Source: Buxus sempervirens
Taxonomy: Eukaryota > Streptophyta > Magnoliopsida > Buxales > Buxaceae
Assembly: GCA_947561395.2 (NCBI GenBank)
Contig: OX387184.1
Location: 5,766,001 to 5,830,000, forward strand
DNA: 64,000 nucleotides
Reading direction: 5' to 3'
Below are positions 26,067 through 37,359 of this stretch, one piece after another. The position numbers and the translations under genes were made by a program. The notes beneath the pieces are model-generated. The model did not search any database. It was given only the letters and a program-made list of their open reading frames with translations, and was not told the DNA's origin. Position 1 is the first letter of the stretch; each line of letters starts with the position of its first letter.

Positions 26067-27640
26067 ATTAAAGTATAATGGAAAAAATCTAATTTGAAAT
26101 ATTACAACATACTAAAATAAATATGACTCACAAGACAAGAATACATAGACAGATCAGGTATGTCAGTCAATTCCCCTCAAATTAATTGAAGACAGATGTT
26201 GGGGAAGACTTTAGACTAAAAAAAATTGTAAATAAAAAATAAAGGTTGTAGAGTTAAATTTTAATTCTATTTCCCTAGTAGGAGGTTTTCACTTCAAAAC
26301 AACTACCAGAAATAGAAACAAGAGAAAAAGACTTTACAAATATTTGGTAACAAAGAATTATTTTCACAATCTACCATTATTTCTTTTGTAAAAATATTTC
26401 AAGGATCCATAAGTTATAAATTTTGCGGAAGTCATTAAAGATCCATCAGGACCATCGCAAACTATACCATAGAAAGGAACAAGATTTAGATGATGCAAGG
26501 AACTTAATACCAAATCTTCCTTCTAGAAATCTACAATTTTGTCATAGATGAATATAAAGAGTCAGTTCACTGCAAATAAAAAGCTATAATAGCACCTGTA
26601 ATTTTGACATAATTAAGAAATCAATTATAGTTGGATCCAAGCAATATGAATGTATAAATGATTAGAACCCATATTCCATTACAACATTGCTCCTGACAAA
26701 ATAGGACTTCATGTCATTAAATCATTCTTTCCTACCAGACTTGAGTATGAAGAAATAAAGAATATTAAAAATGACAGCACAGTCTGATTGCTGAATAATA
26801 ACTGCACTACATTTTGACACATCAATGAAATCAGGCTTAAAGGAGCAAACATTGATACCCAGAAAAATTTGTGAAAGTAATCCACAAACAAATACGACAA
26901 TCATGTTATGTTTTTGCATTGCCAGTCGAATCAAAGCTATTGGTCACATAACCACATGCTGGCTCGAAATCTATCAACAAAAGAGACCAATTAAATGCAA
27001 CATACTGCTATTAAACTGGATCACCAACAACTATTACATTTTAATGGCTTATGCGGATGAAATGCGGAATGTTTCTCTCAAAAAATCAATGGTAAACAAA
27101 ACTTAATCCAGAAACAATAAAATAACTGCAAGAAAGTGGGTTACATCTTATTTTTAATGCATATTAGGTGACTGCAGGTAGCGTTTCAACAAAACTAATG
27201 ACGTTGATTAATTTTCCAATAATAAGGATTTTCATGCTTGAATAAAAGAACTACTGGACCTTGAGGGAAAAGAATTTAAGAGGGCCTGACATTGCCTTTA
27301 GCACCCCATAACCAATAAACCCAACCCTTCAGAGGCACCAGTCTAAAACAATGACAAAATAAAAAATAAGTGAAACACCATTTTCCTACATTAACAGAAT
27401 CTCTTTACAAGGATGCTTGGCTGACCAAATACATCACAGTGGAAATCCCGGTGTGACAATTTCTACAAATGTTAAATGAGTTGGCAAGACTCGTCTTGTC
27501 CATGTGCTCGTCCAAAGTTGCAGCCAGAAACACATCTACTATGCGGAAAAACCAGCCTCTTTTCCAAATTTCTTTTTCTTTGGCAAAATACTAGGAAAAG
27601 TGTTAAAAACAAAAAACTTGAGACCACACCGTACGAATAA
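26067..27640. other. AT-rich non-coding stretch upstream of the transposase
   Basis: No convincing ORF or structural element. It should contain the upstream end of the Mutator-like element, but I could not locate it. Confidence 0.4.
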
Positions 27641-28163
27641 CACAGGACAATTCAAGGTATGAATAGCACATTTCCAACCAAAAGCACAAAATCCTGTCTA
27701 TGTGGTTGGTAAGATCCAAAAGAATTGATCACAAATGTGCGTGCACATATGCTTGGTGAAATACATATGTCTAAGTGTACTTGTGGTGATGTTTCAGAAT
27801 CAAAACATTCACCACATAGCAGGTAGCACAAATGATTTTGATAAATCTAATATCATTTTTGTGCATAACTTTAGAAAACAATTCCAGAGCTGTTTTTATG
27901 CATAAATAAATCTACAAATATGTATTAATGTGGTCCATATGAGTTGAAATAATGTCCATATGGTTTATATCAGGGTCCCATTAGGTGGATGATTTGGATC
28001 AGCCAAATGAAACATCTAGCTAAATACTAAGAAGCTTATTTAAAAACAAAAAACTTAATGACTCTACTGTAACTAATAACAGAATGATTCAAACTATGAA
28101 TAATTGAATATCACATTTGCCAAGCAAAGCGCAAAATCCTATCTTAATAATTAACAAGAATAC

Positions 28164-29423
28164 TTCTTGTTTCATTTGGTAACGTGGGAATCTATTTGTA
28201 AAAAGAAAGAGGAGGGGGGTCTTGGGTTGAGGCCACTAAAGTTATTTACCAAAGCTTTAATGCAGACGTGGATTTAGAGATATGGAATTGAAAAGGAGAA
28301 TCTTTGGAGGAAGGTCATTCACTTGAAGTATGGCTCATCATTTGGGGATTGGTTCCCGAGGCAATCAAAAGACATATATGGGGTAAGTTTGTGGAAACCT
28401 ATTGCAAAGATGAGCGCTTCAATTGCGAAAAATTGCAGATTTTTAGTTGGTGAGGGTAAAGTTTGGTTTTGGTTGGACACTTGGTGTGGAAACCGGAGCT
28501 TAAAAGATAAGTTTCCCACTCTTTTTAATATATGTTGGGACAAAGAAGCTACTGTCAAGGACTACTTGGTTAGCACCGGGACTGATATAGTGTGGAACAT
28601 TATTCTAAGAAGAAATCTCCTAGACTGGGAGGTTGTTAACTATGAAGATTTACTGAAAGAACTCTACAGTACTAAGCTGAACCAAGCGGAAGACGTGTGT
28701 TTCTGGATAAAAGGAGAAAAGGGAAGATTCTCTGTTAAATCAGCGTTTGAAACTTTGAATTCTACTGGTCTTACGTTTATGGAAAGCAAGCTGATTTGGG
28801 TTAAGGCTGTGCCAAGCAAAGTGGCTTTCTTCATGTGGGTTGCTTCCTTGGACAACATCCTAACAGTAAATCACTTGAAAAGTAGGGGATGGCAGCTTCC
28901 GAACCGTTGTATAATGTATAAACTTGACGAAGAATCAATGGAGCACCTTTTAGTCCATTGCAAGGTTGCAAGCTATATGTGGAATACAGTTCTAAGCAGA
29001 TTTGATCTGAAATGGGTTCAGGCAGAAAAATTTGATGAAGTGTTGCAGACATGGGGGAAGAAGTTTGGGCAGTCCAAGAAGGCCCCGGTGTGGAACTTGA
29101 TCCCTGCGGCAAATTCTTGGGTGATTTGGAATGAAAGGAATAATAGTATTTTCAGAAACCTTGAGAACAATGTGAACTTCCTGGAGAAGAAAGTCCTGTT
29201 ACTGATCTATAAGTGGTTAGAATCAGAAAAATTGATGGCCACTGTATCCTTGGAAGAGTTCTTAACATGTGATAAGTTCCCAGATTAGTAAGGGAGGGGA
29301 TTGCTTTGTTTCTAATTTCCCTATTCCTAGTCTTAGGTACACAGATTGTGTACCTATTCAAAAATGTCTTTCTCTATCTAAGTTCATAATATATATATCA
29401 TCTAGATTACTGATCAAAAAAAA
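28164..29423 (+). mobile_element. 5'-truncated LINE with target-site duplications
   Basis: Flanked by direct copies of AATTAACAAGAATAC (28149-28163 and 29424-29438; 13-15 bp depending on poly-A overlap). The 3' end carries a poly-A of about nine bases after TGATC. Only the C-terminal part of the reverse-transcriptase ORF is present, as expected for a truncated target-primed insertion. It sits inside the middle unit of the surrounding tandem repeat, so it is younger than that array. Confidence 0.9.
28215..29288 (+). pseudogene. LINE reverse transcriptase, C-terminal (zf-RVT) fragment
   Basis: In-frame similarity starts at GGLGLRPLKLFTKAL, which follows the reverse-transcriptase core in plant LINEs. 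It continues through FLVGEGKVWFWLDTW to a zf-RVT region (WVKAVPSKVAFFMWVAS, then HLLVHCKVASYMWN). An in-frame TAG at 28275-28277 replaces what is usually Trp. The 321-residue open part begins at 28323 and ends at 29288. The polymerase catalytic half is absent, so this cannot mobilise itself. Confidence 0.9.
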
Positions 29424-30839
29424 AATTAACAAGAATACAAGACCCAAAGATCCAACAGGTTCATTTAGAATCCCATCTGTCCATGTGTACTTTTAGTAAT
29501 GTTTCAACACTAAAAAAGTTATCATACAGCAAAAAGTGTTCTCCTGAAACTAACACCGTTATTGTGCTTAACTTAAAAGATTAAACAATTTCATGACTTT
29601 TGTTATATGTAACATAACCTATTAATACGGGTTGCAATAATGTCCATATAGCCTATATAAGGCCCATTTAGGTGGATGACTTGGATCAGCAACATGAAAA
29701 AGTAATTAAAAACAAAACAAAACAAATAAATTTAATGACTACCATACATACTAAAACATTGAGCATAAACTGGCCTACATCTTTCTAAAGCCGGATCCTT
29801 TTTTGAAAATTTGGTAAAGCAGGGTCTTGATAGGAGCCAATTGACAACAGACCTAATATTTAGCATTTTTATGCACAGTCATTGTGCTTAGACTTGAACT
29901 TGCCTTGTCGCACTAGTAATCCAAGGCTTGTTCCACCACACCTAGTGATGTTCCCCACTCTATCATAACTAATAAAGCATCAATACCACATTGCCAACCA
30001 AAGTCCAATTCCTATCTCTATGTTAATAAGATCCAAAATATTTTATTTTATTTGTATGCATGTACAAGCACGCTTGGCAAACCCTATTTGTCCATTTGTA
30101 CTTCAAAGGATGTGTCAAAACCAAAACTTTCACTAAATGGCAGAAAGATCTCTCCCAAATCTAATGCCATTCTTGGTGCATAATTTAAAAAATTAAACAC
30201 TTTCATGACTATCGTTATATTGAAAAGAAAAATCTATTAATATGTATTAATAGAATTTGTATGGGTTGAAATGATGTCTACATGGCATATAGAGGAGTCC
30301 CTTTAGCTGGATGCTTTGGTTAGCCACATCAGACATCTATGCAGAAGAAAAAGCCATTCTCAGCATGTAACTAAACAAAAGTACCATCATCAGTACATAC
30401 ATGTAATTTGCACAGAGATGGGGATGAAGGAGATCAATATATGATAAACAAGCATGCATTTAAGAGTCCTTATTTAGATATATAGATACATATGTGTATG
30501 TGTGTGCGCATGCGTACTCTGAAGTGTGCCTCGCATTCCCTTGTAGTTTGTGCACAGCCATTCATGATTCTAAAAATCAGAAAGCCAAAAGTGACTAAAT
30601 TGTTTGCCATTTTCCCAATTAATAAACAATCAATAGAGCTTTACTAAAAAACAATGGAAACATGAACTTGTACTCACCTTGTTTGTTAAAGCCTTCCTTT
30701 CTATCCTTTTATTGCTTTCAATTTTTATCCAATTGAGTTTTATTTTACCAATCCAGAGAAGAAGATGATGAAAGGGCACTTGAAGTGAACAAGAAGAACA
30801 GAATCATTTAAATTCAAGCCATTTCTACAACAAGATTAC

Positions 30840-31750
30840 CATTTAAATAGGTGCAAATATGCAAATGCGCAAATTCAAATTCAATTTCCCAAAATCAAAT
30901 TCAAAGGAGGCACTCGGCAGCTACCTGGTCGCCAACGGCAGCACTCCCTACGGCGACGAACAGCAACTTCGATGAGACAGCAAGGTTGCCCTCGGCAACA
31001 CTCCACACCGCAACGAAAACCAACTTCGATGAAACAGCAGGGTCGTCGACGGCAACAAACTTCAACCGCGGTGGCTCTCCAACGACGAATGCCTCAATGT
31101 GTGCAAACAGAGAAAGGGGTTTCGATTACAGAGGGTTACTTAACGACGGAGAGGGAAACAATGCACGAAACAAATGGAGGAGGAGAGGGTTTCGTCGAGG
31201 TAGCGAAGGGGTTCTTGGAGAAGAATAGATCAATGGGGAAGGAGAGTGGGGGAAAGCTGGTCGGCGTTCGTCGGCCTTGAAGAAGACCAAAATCTGAGTG
31301 GAAAAACCACTCGCATTCGCCGGCGAAGAGAGGAATGGGGGAATGAGAGGGTTTCACCCTTTTGGAGAAGAAGATGAGAATGGGTCGGGGTTCGTCGGCC
31401 TTGGAGACGAAGCAAACTTGCTCCGGCAACAACCCTAGCTCGCCGGCGAAGAAAGGATTCGTCGGTCGTTCGTCGTCGGCTTCGGGTTTAGGGTTTCGCA
31501 GGGTTTTCGCACAGGAGTTTCGCACAGGACAAGAGGAGAGGAGAGGAGAGGAGAGGAGAGAACGACGGCACGTGCAATGGCCCCCTTATATTCAAGGGCA
31601 TTTTGGGCATTGCAATTTTCCCAAATGTGCAATGACCCCTTTCTGGCAATAATTCTCAAAAGTGGCATGTTTTTGAAATTAAGCATCTTTATGGCATGTT
31701 TTTGTAATAATCGCTGTAAAGTAGCCTTTTTTTGAAATTTTCCCAATAGG
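30840..31750. other. GC-rich repeat-like region, no gene assigned
   Basis: From about 30910 to 31590 the base composition is far more GC- and CpG-rich than its surroundings. Internal near-repeats occur: AACTTCGATGA(A/G)ACAGCA at about 30966 and 31022, GTTCGTCGGCCTTG at about 31267 and 31389, and CGCCGGCGAAGA at about 31319 and 31440. The segment ends with GGAGA repeats (31540-31560) and an A/T-homopolymer block that finishes in GAAATTTTCCC. The long ORFs on both strands are low-complexity. It may be the end region of a Mutator-like element or a decayed first exon; I cannot decide. Confidence 0.4.
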
Positions 31751-32122
31751 GGGATGCTCCGGATAATTATAAATGTCTCACCTTTAAAGGTTTGGGGATC
31801 AAATATAAGAACCACTTGTCTGGAATGTCATGAACTGCAAGGCCTTTCTAACTGTGCTTGAGCACCTCTGTAGTTATTATACTAGCGGGATGTACGTGCA
31901 CGTATGTAGATAAAAGAGAAGGTGGGGTTAGACAAACTGGCTGGAGAAGTTAGAACCGAGTAAGTGATTTAGGGAAACTTTAAATATATTAGAGAGAAAA
32001 ACACATGCAAGTATACCGTTAGTTACTGTAACAATGATCTACAAGGACGTTATGGACAAAAATGTATGATTTATGGCACGCTTCCAAGGGGCACTTCACT
32101 TTATATGTAGAATGTAGTATAG

Positions 32123-32228
<106 letters not shown>

Positions 32229-32867
32229 CTACATGGATACCCTCTATCTTCTTTTGCACATTTCAAAACAGGCATTTTCATCTGACTTCCCATACGGGCC
32301 GTCCAATATATACTAGGGTGGGCTTCAGCCTTCTTACTAGACTGGGCCTTAGGCTTACAATAGGAGTTTTGATGTGCATCGTAATCCACTCTTAAGGATA
32401 ACCTGGCAGGTCAAAGTTCTCCCGAGTTAGCTAGCTACTTCAGCGATCTTTCCTCGGCCATGATTATTATGGATTTAATCTCTCGTTTTAGATGACAATT
32501 TTCCCCCAAGAAACACGAGGGTAACAAAATTAAATAAACGATTATCGTGATGCGATGGAGATAGCAATCAAGGGATCATTAACAGTAAAAATGGTAGCCA
32601 TAGCCATCAAATCAAACGGTAGGAAAAATAATCAAACGACAATGCCAACTGCCCACCAACCAAGGTTTTGAATTTTGGTGCACTTGGGCGTGCCGCCCAG
32701 GGCACCGAACGGCATTTCTGGCGTGCCGACAAAATTTTGACAGAAACATTTCTGTGTGTTTTTTTTTCAAAAACAATGCTAAATTTACAACAACTCAACA
32801 AGCATAAGTTATATACTTCAAAATTGCATTTAAATTATCACAAGCATCAATAATATATCTCAAAAAT

Positions 32868-33190
32868 CATTTATCTTTTTTATTAATAATTAATTAATTC
32901 CAAAAAATCAAAAATATATAAAAAAATTATATAAACTCCAATTATTTAACATAAATCATTCTACAATAAATAAATCAATTTTATGAATTTAATTTGAGTA
33001 TTTATCTTTTTTTACTAATTTTATTAATAATTAATTAATTTTCGGATTAATTAATTCCAAAAAATCAAAAATACATAAAAAATTATATAAACTCAAATTT
33101 CTTAACATAAATAATTCTACAATAAATAAATCAATTTTATGAATTAAATTTGGCAACTTATCTATTTTTCTTCATTTTATAAATAATATA
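32868..33190. repeat. Tandem duplication, roughly 150-170 bp unit
   Basis: Two AT-rich units, each containing TAATTAATTAATTCCAAAAA, a TATAAACTC(C/A)AA block and TTCTACAATAAATAAATCAA followed by TTTTATGAATT, one starting near 32868 and the next near 33001. They lie inside the hAT-like element. Confidence 0.75.
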
Positions 33191-33750
33191 TCAATTTTCG
33201 GATTTAAAAATTAAAACAAAAATTTTTTAAAATTAATTCGGGGGCACCCATTTGTAGATCGGGTGTTCCCATATAACATATATAATTATCAAAGTCAACA
33301 ACATTATTTATCTAATTTAAATGAATTAAAAAAAATTATATGCATTTTCGGTGCAAATAATTGCTAAAAATGAAATTTTTGTGCAAAAAATAAAACGCCG
33401 ACACCCATTTGTAGATCGGGTGTCGGACTTCAACATATAATGAAATCAAGACATTCCACAAGCTTTAGATAAAAAAATTTGAAAAAAACGACCTTACCCA
33501 ATGTGTGCGATGAACGTGGCTTTAATCTCCTCCAAATCCACTAAACCTTGGCTCAAACCACTTTAATCTTGCTATACGATGAAAAACGACAAAAAACGAG
33601 CCTAAATCCATGCAAAAATCCCCCCCCCCCCCCCAAGCACTGGTTCGTCACCCCCTTTCTCCCCCTGTGTTTTTTTTTTGCAGGTCGATTAAAAGCCGCG
33701 CGCACGTGTGCGATTCGCACACGTGTGCGCGATTCATTTTTAAAAAAAAA

Positions 33751-33791
33751 GCCGACTGAAACCGAGCGAAATTTCGCTCGGTTTAGTCGGC
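33751..33791. repeat. 20-bp-arm hairpin in the hAT-like element
   Basis: The arms GCCGACT-GAAACCGAGCGAAA and TTTCGCTCGGTTT-AGTCGGC are complementary apart from one unpaired G and meet with no loop. The sequence just left (about 33698-33731) is another palindrome built on GCACACGTGTGCG. Subterminal palindromes of this kind could be transposase-binding or foldback structures. Confidence 0.85.
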
Positions 33792-33899
33792 ATTTTGATG
33801 GAGGCATGTCCCAGAGCTTTCCCCCGGTGAAACGCATCGTCAGGGGTTCCAGGACCGAAATTTCGGCGGCACGCCGAAACTGTAAACCTTGCCACCAAC

Positions 33900-35824
33900 C
33901 ATTAGCTGCATGGCATCCTATGAACACTTGCACTTAAAGGCAAACTTCATCTACAAGGGTTCTTTGTCCCAGTTATGGTTAGTCATCAGGAACAATAATT
34001 AAATGACTTTCTATTTGACTAACGAGTAGTCCTTTATTTTCCCTTTTTTTTGTTACCTATCGCTGGATATTTTTCTTTGAGATTGGAAGTAATGAAGTTA
34101 AAGTGAACCATATATCGGTTGTAAATTAAGTCAAATTAGCACCAATTTCAACAACAACAAAAAATTTGACTTTATGAGAGGAGATCGAGGAGCACATATG
34201 TGGTGTTTTAAAGGAGCAAGATCACATATTATTTCGAGTTTCTTCCACTCCCTCTCTCGATCAATGCTCAATTAGCATAGCCTTTGGGGAGCAAAGAACT
34301 CCGAGAGAGCTGATGGAGCAAGTTTTCAGGCTGTAAATTATATATCCCAAAGGTGGAGATTCAGTTCAAGTGAAATGGTTTACCCCTGAACTTACAAGAA
34401 CCACAGTGATGTGGCACTATCAGAGGAGCTATCAGATATGAAGAACATCGGCAAGAGCCAAATGTGGTGCCAGGTCCATGCCACCAACGACCATTCATTC
34501 CTGTGAAACCGAACCGTAGGCTACGTACATACATACAATCCAAACGGTTTGTCAGACGAATGATAATACTTTGTTTTACGTATTTGGAATTCTGTCTTCC
34601 GAATATTCATACTAGCTAGGGTGTGTAGCTCAACAACTTGGAATCCAATACAGCTGGTTGGTCAACCCTAAATAACTGGGGCTCGTTCACCCACGTGGAA
34701 GCATCCCAGTACAAGGGAAAAATTAGCAGACGATTCCATTCCTTGTAATCCAGTACAGGTGGATCATGAGGTCCAAGGGAAGCACCACTATGCACTGGCT
34801 CATTATTGCACCACGTTAGCTCGTATTATTGCCAAATGAAAAACAAAAATGGGATCTTATTGCAATATTTCTGACATATGAAACACGAATAGAGGCTACA
34901 TTCATGCTTATATTGAGAATTTGAGATTGTTGAAATTCATTGGACATGCAGCTTATCGACTTGGGTCGTTGCAACTAGTCCAAATCATACATATGTTGCG
35001 ACCAAAATGTTGCGTAGAGCTGCTGCCAATACACATCGGCGTGCTCGCTTACGTAAACATGTCGATAGCCCTATGCAAATCTTTGTTACAGTTGCAGAAC
35101 TTGAAACATTGGTGTGTCTGTCGGAGTTAACATTAGGCCATTCCGGAGACGTAAAAGGACTCCGCACAGTGAGAGGTAAACGCTGTCCTTGTGATTAAGT
35201 TCCTTCCCTAAGTTAATTTGATTTATTTATTGAGCCAAAATCCACAAGTTGGCAGGCACAAATGCCACATGGATCTTGATGGAACAGTTCTTCTCTCGTC
35301 ATCTGTGCTTTGATTAAACAAATCAACCATATCTCCGCACTGGTGACAACAATGATAATATATACATCAAATCATCATTTGAAAACTTTCTTCCAAAATG
35401 TTAAGAAATATTATCAGTTGAAGACAGCAGGACTTGATAAAACCCATGCTCAAATAAGTGTAGGCCTTCTGGAATGGGAAGAAGTCCCAGTCGTCACCAA
35501 ATCGTGTTGCTTAAAACCCGTCTAACCGGCCAAGTTGTCTCCTCCTTCCTCGTCACGACGTCGGATCACAAACGAGGCTAAATTATTAAACCATCGACGT
35601 CTGACCGGTCATGAAGCAGCCATTTTTCTCTTCCCTTCCTATCTTTTGATTTCTAATTAATTGTTGGGTAAGAATTGTTAAATGTAAGGTGAACATGTTG
35701 GAGGATTACCAGGCATTGGACTTTGGCTGGCAATTTTGAATGCTCTTCCTTTCGGGTTGGGCATGATTTCGTTCAGCTACAGACACGTAACAACCATCTT
35801 CAATATCATAAAACTTTTAAGAAT
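33900..35824. other. Gene-free stretch
   Basis: No recognisable coding exon, RNA gene or bounded transposon. Only short random ORFs are present. Confidence 0.45.
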
Positions 35825-36727
35825 GAATTTCCCAATAACTTGTTAGGAAATTATGATATCGTTGGTCATTGGTGGGGCTAAACCTATGAAAGCATTGTGT
35901 ACGTCTTGATGTAGGGCTTCGGTGGTCATTAAACAATGTTTTTCGAACAAGGGGTATTTTAGTAATTTTTTTTTCAAATTCTTGAATTTTCTTGTCTTAT
36001 GGAATGATATCTTGGCCAATTCGTCGATCAAAACAATATATGATTTCTTCTCTCTATCTTTTCCTGCGTCATTGTTTGTCAATGATTTTTTTTTTACTAG
36101 ATGAGAAAAAAATGAAAACTAAAAATAATAAAATGGAGCTAGCTCTACTAACAATGGGGTTTTCTTTGACCCTTTAATTTTTTTTTCCAAAGCAATTATA
36201 ACCATAAGGTTAAGGATGTCGACAATGCTAGCAGTCACGAGACACATACCCTTTTGTTAGATAGACAATGGGGTTTTTTTTTTTGGTGAGACATACCGCA
36301 TCCGAATGGAACACTTCAGTTCAGAATATACTTTTAAACACTTTGATTTGATGTTATAATTAATGGAAAAGGATCTGATAAGTTTGGTCCATTCTGCAGA
36401 GCATTTGTGCATGGTTTTCGACTTTTAAAGTTACGTATCTGGTTTTTAATCATCCACCTGTCGGAGTAGGTGACCGTTGACGAAAGTAAAGGTATCTTGA
36501 ACTGTTACTTTCCGTTCGGTATCGACACCTGTTGATAGAGTACGCTAAAGGCAACGTTCTGCTTCCATAAATATGCATCTACGATTATAAATTTGTTGCC
36601 TGGACGAGTAGACTTCATACTTATACCTACGCCAGACACGATTCGGACATGACACAATGCTTTCGTAGGTTTAGCCCCACCATTGACCAAAGATCTCATA
36701 ATTTCCTAAAAAGGTATTGGGAAATTC
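35825..36727. mobile_element. Long-TIR non-autonomous element (Mutator-like or foldback)
   Basis: The two ends are inverted copies over about 75-80 bp: GAATTTCCCAATA, then TTAGGAAATTATGA, then TTGGTCA(T/A)TGGTGGGGCTAA and GAAAGCATTGTGT on the left at 35825-35902, matched in reverse complement at 36652-36727. The roughly 750-bp interior has no transposase. Long TIRs suggest a Mutator-like MITE, but I could not settle a 9-bp duplication because the flanks are T-rich. Confidence 0.7.
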
Positions 36728-37113
36728 TTTCTTTCTTTTTTTTGGTAGAAGGGAAATTCATTCTTTCAGTTTTTTTTTTTTTTTTTTGGGTAGAATTCTT
36801 TCAGTTCCAAACTTCCAATTGTTTGTTTTGCTCTTAATTAAATTTCAATCACCTTGACATTGCGTATAGCGATTAGATCTGGTCAAATGTCAATCTCTCG
36901 TTAGTGTATGAAAAGAAAAAGTCAAATAGATTCTTTATCCAACCCAACAAATCTAAGCCAAATTCGGCAAGGACCAGCCACCTGGCAATCCCAACGGTCA
37001 TTCTCCCGAAATGGAAAAACCAAAATAACAAACAACTCCTTTCTATCGTACGTCGGAACAGGTTTCCCGGGCGCGAATAAAACTCCCTTCGTAACGATCA
37101 CGTCTCGTCCTTA

Positions 37114-37119
37114 CACGTG
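37114..37119. promoter_or_regulatory. G-box/ABRE core upstream of the WD40 gene
   Basis: ACACGTGTC, containing CACGTG, lies 50 bp before the TATA-like sequence and about 245 bp before the start codon. G-boxes are bound by bZIP/bHLH factors. Stress or ABA control is a possibility only. Confidence 0.4.
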
Positions 37120-37165
37120 TCAGCCTCTTTCAAGCCAAGATACCTACCAACGTTCCATATTCTCC

Positions 37166-37177
37166 TATTTATATATA
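37166..37177 (+). promoter_or_regulatory. TATA box of the WD40 gene
   Basis: TATTTATATATA, 183-194 bp before the ATG at 37360. The leader in between is pyrimidine-rich, as is typical for plant 5' UTRs. Confidence 0.6.
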
Positions 37178-37359
37178 GAAGCCCTCCCCATCTCCCACCT
37201 TTAGTTTTTCTATTCACCTGCTTTGTTGTTATTCTCTCCCTCCAATTAATTTTTCCATATTTAATTCTTCAAATCTCTGGTTCGTCTTTCTTCGTATCTG
37301 GTGGTGTCTGGTGTCTTTGGTTTTCTAGTTTATGATAAGAAGAGCGTCGTAGATTAAGA

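Larger units (their letters stand above)
27643..30360. repeat. Diverged tandem repeat, about three units, split by a LINE
   Basis: The phrase order TCC(A)TAT(G/A)TGG...TATA...GGG(T)CCC...TTAGGTGGATGA...TTGGATCAGCC recurs near 27950-28010, 29640-29700 and 30275-30330. It is preceded each time by a GTGTACTT...ATGTTTCA-like block and a TTTGTGCATAA-like block. After removing the LINE, units are roughly 0.4-0.6 kb. Sequence identity looks moderate, so the array is old. No coding content. Confidence 0.6.
32661..33891. mobile_element. Non-autonomous hAT-like element, 1.23 kb
   Basis: Flanked by a perfect 8-bp duplication CCACCAAC (32653-32660 and 33892-33899). The left end reads CAAGGTTTTGAATTTTGG and the right end, reverse-complemented, reads CAAGGTTTACAGTTTCGG. 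Both then continue into GCGTGCCGCC, giving an imperfect TIR of about 35 bp. The interior has an AT-rich tandem duplication, two copies of a CACCCATTTGTAGATCGGGTG palindrome-like motif, a C15 run (33620-33634) and large hairpins near the right end. No transposase is encoded. Confidence 0.8.

Noticed and set aside
31136..31525. 129-residue minus-strand ORF in the GC-rich region
   Set aside because: Both strands and several frames are open because of composition and internal repeats; no domain is recognisable.
33548..33937. Two overlapping 126-129 residue ORFs on opposite strands
   Set aside because: They lie across the hairpins and the C15 run at the end of a hAT-like element; no protein similarity.
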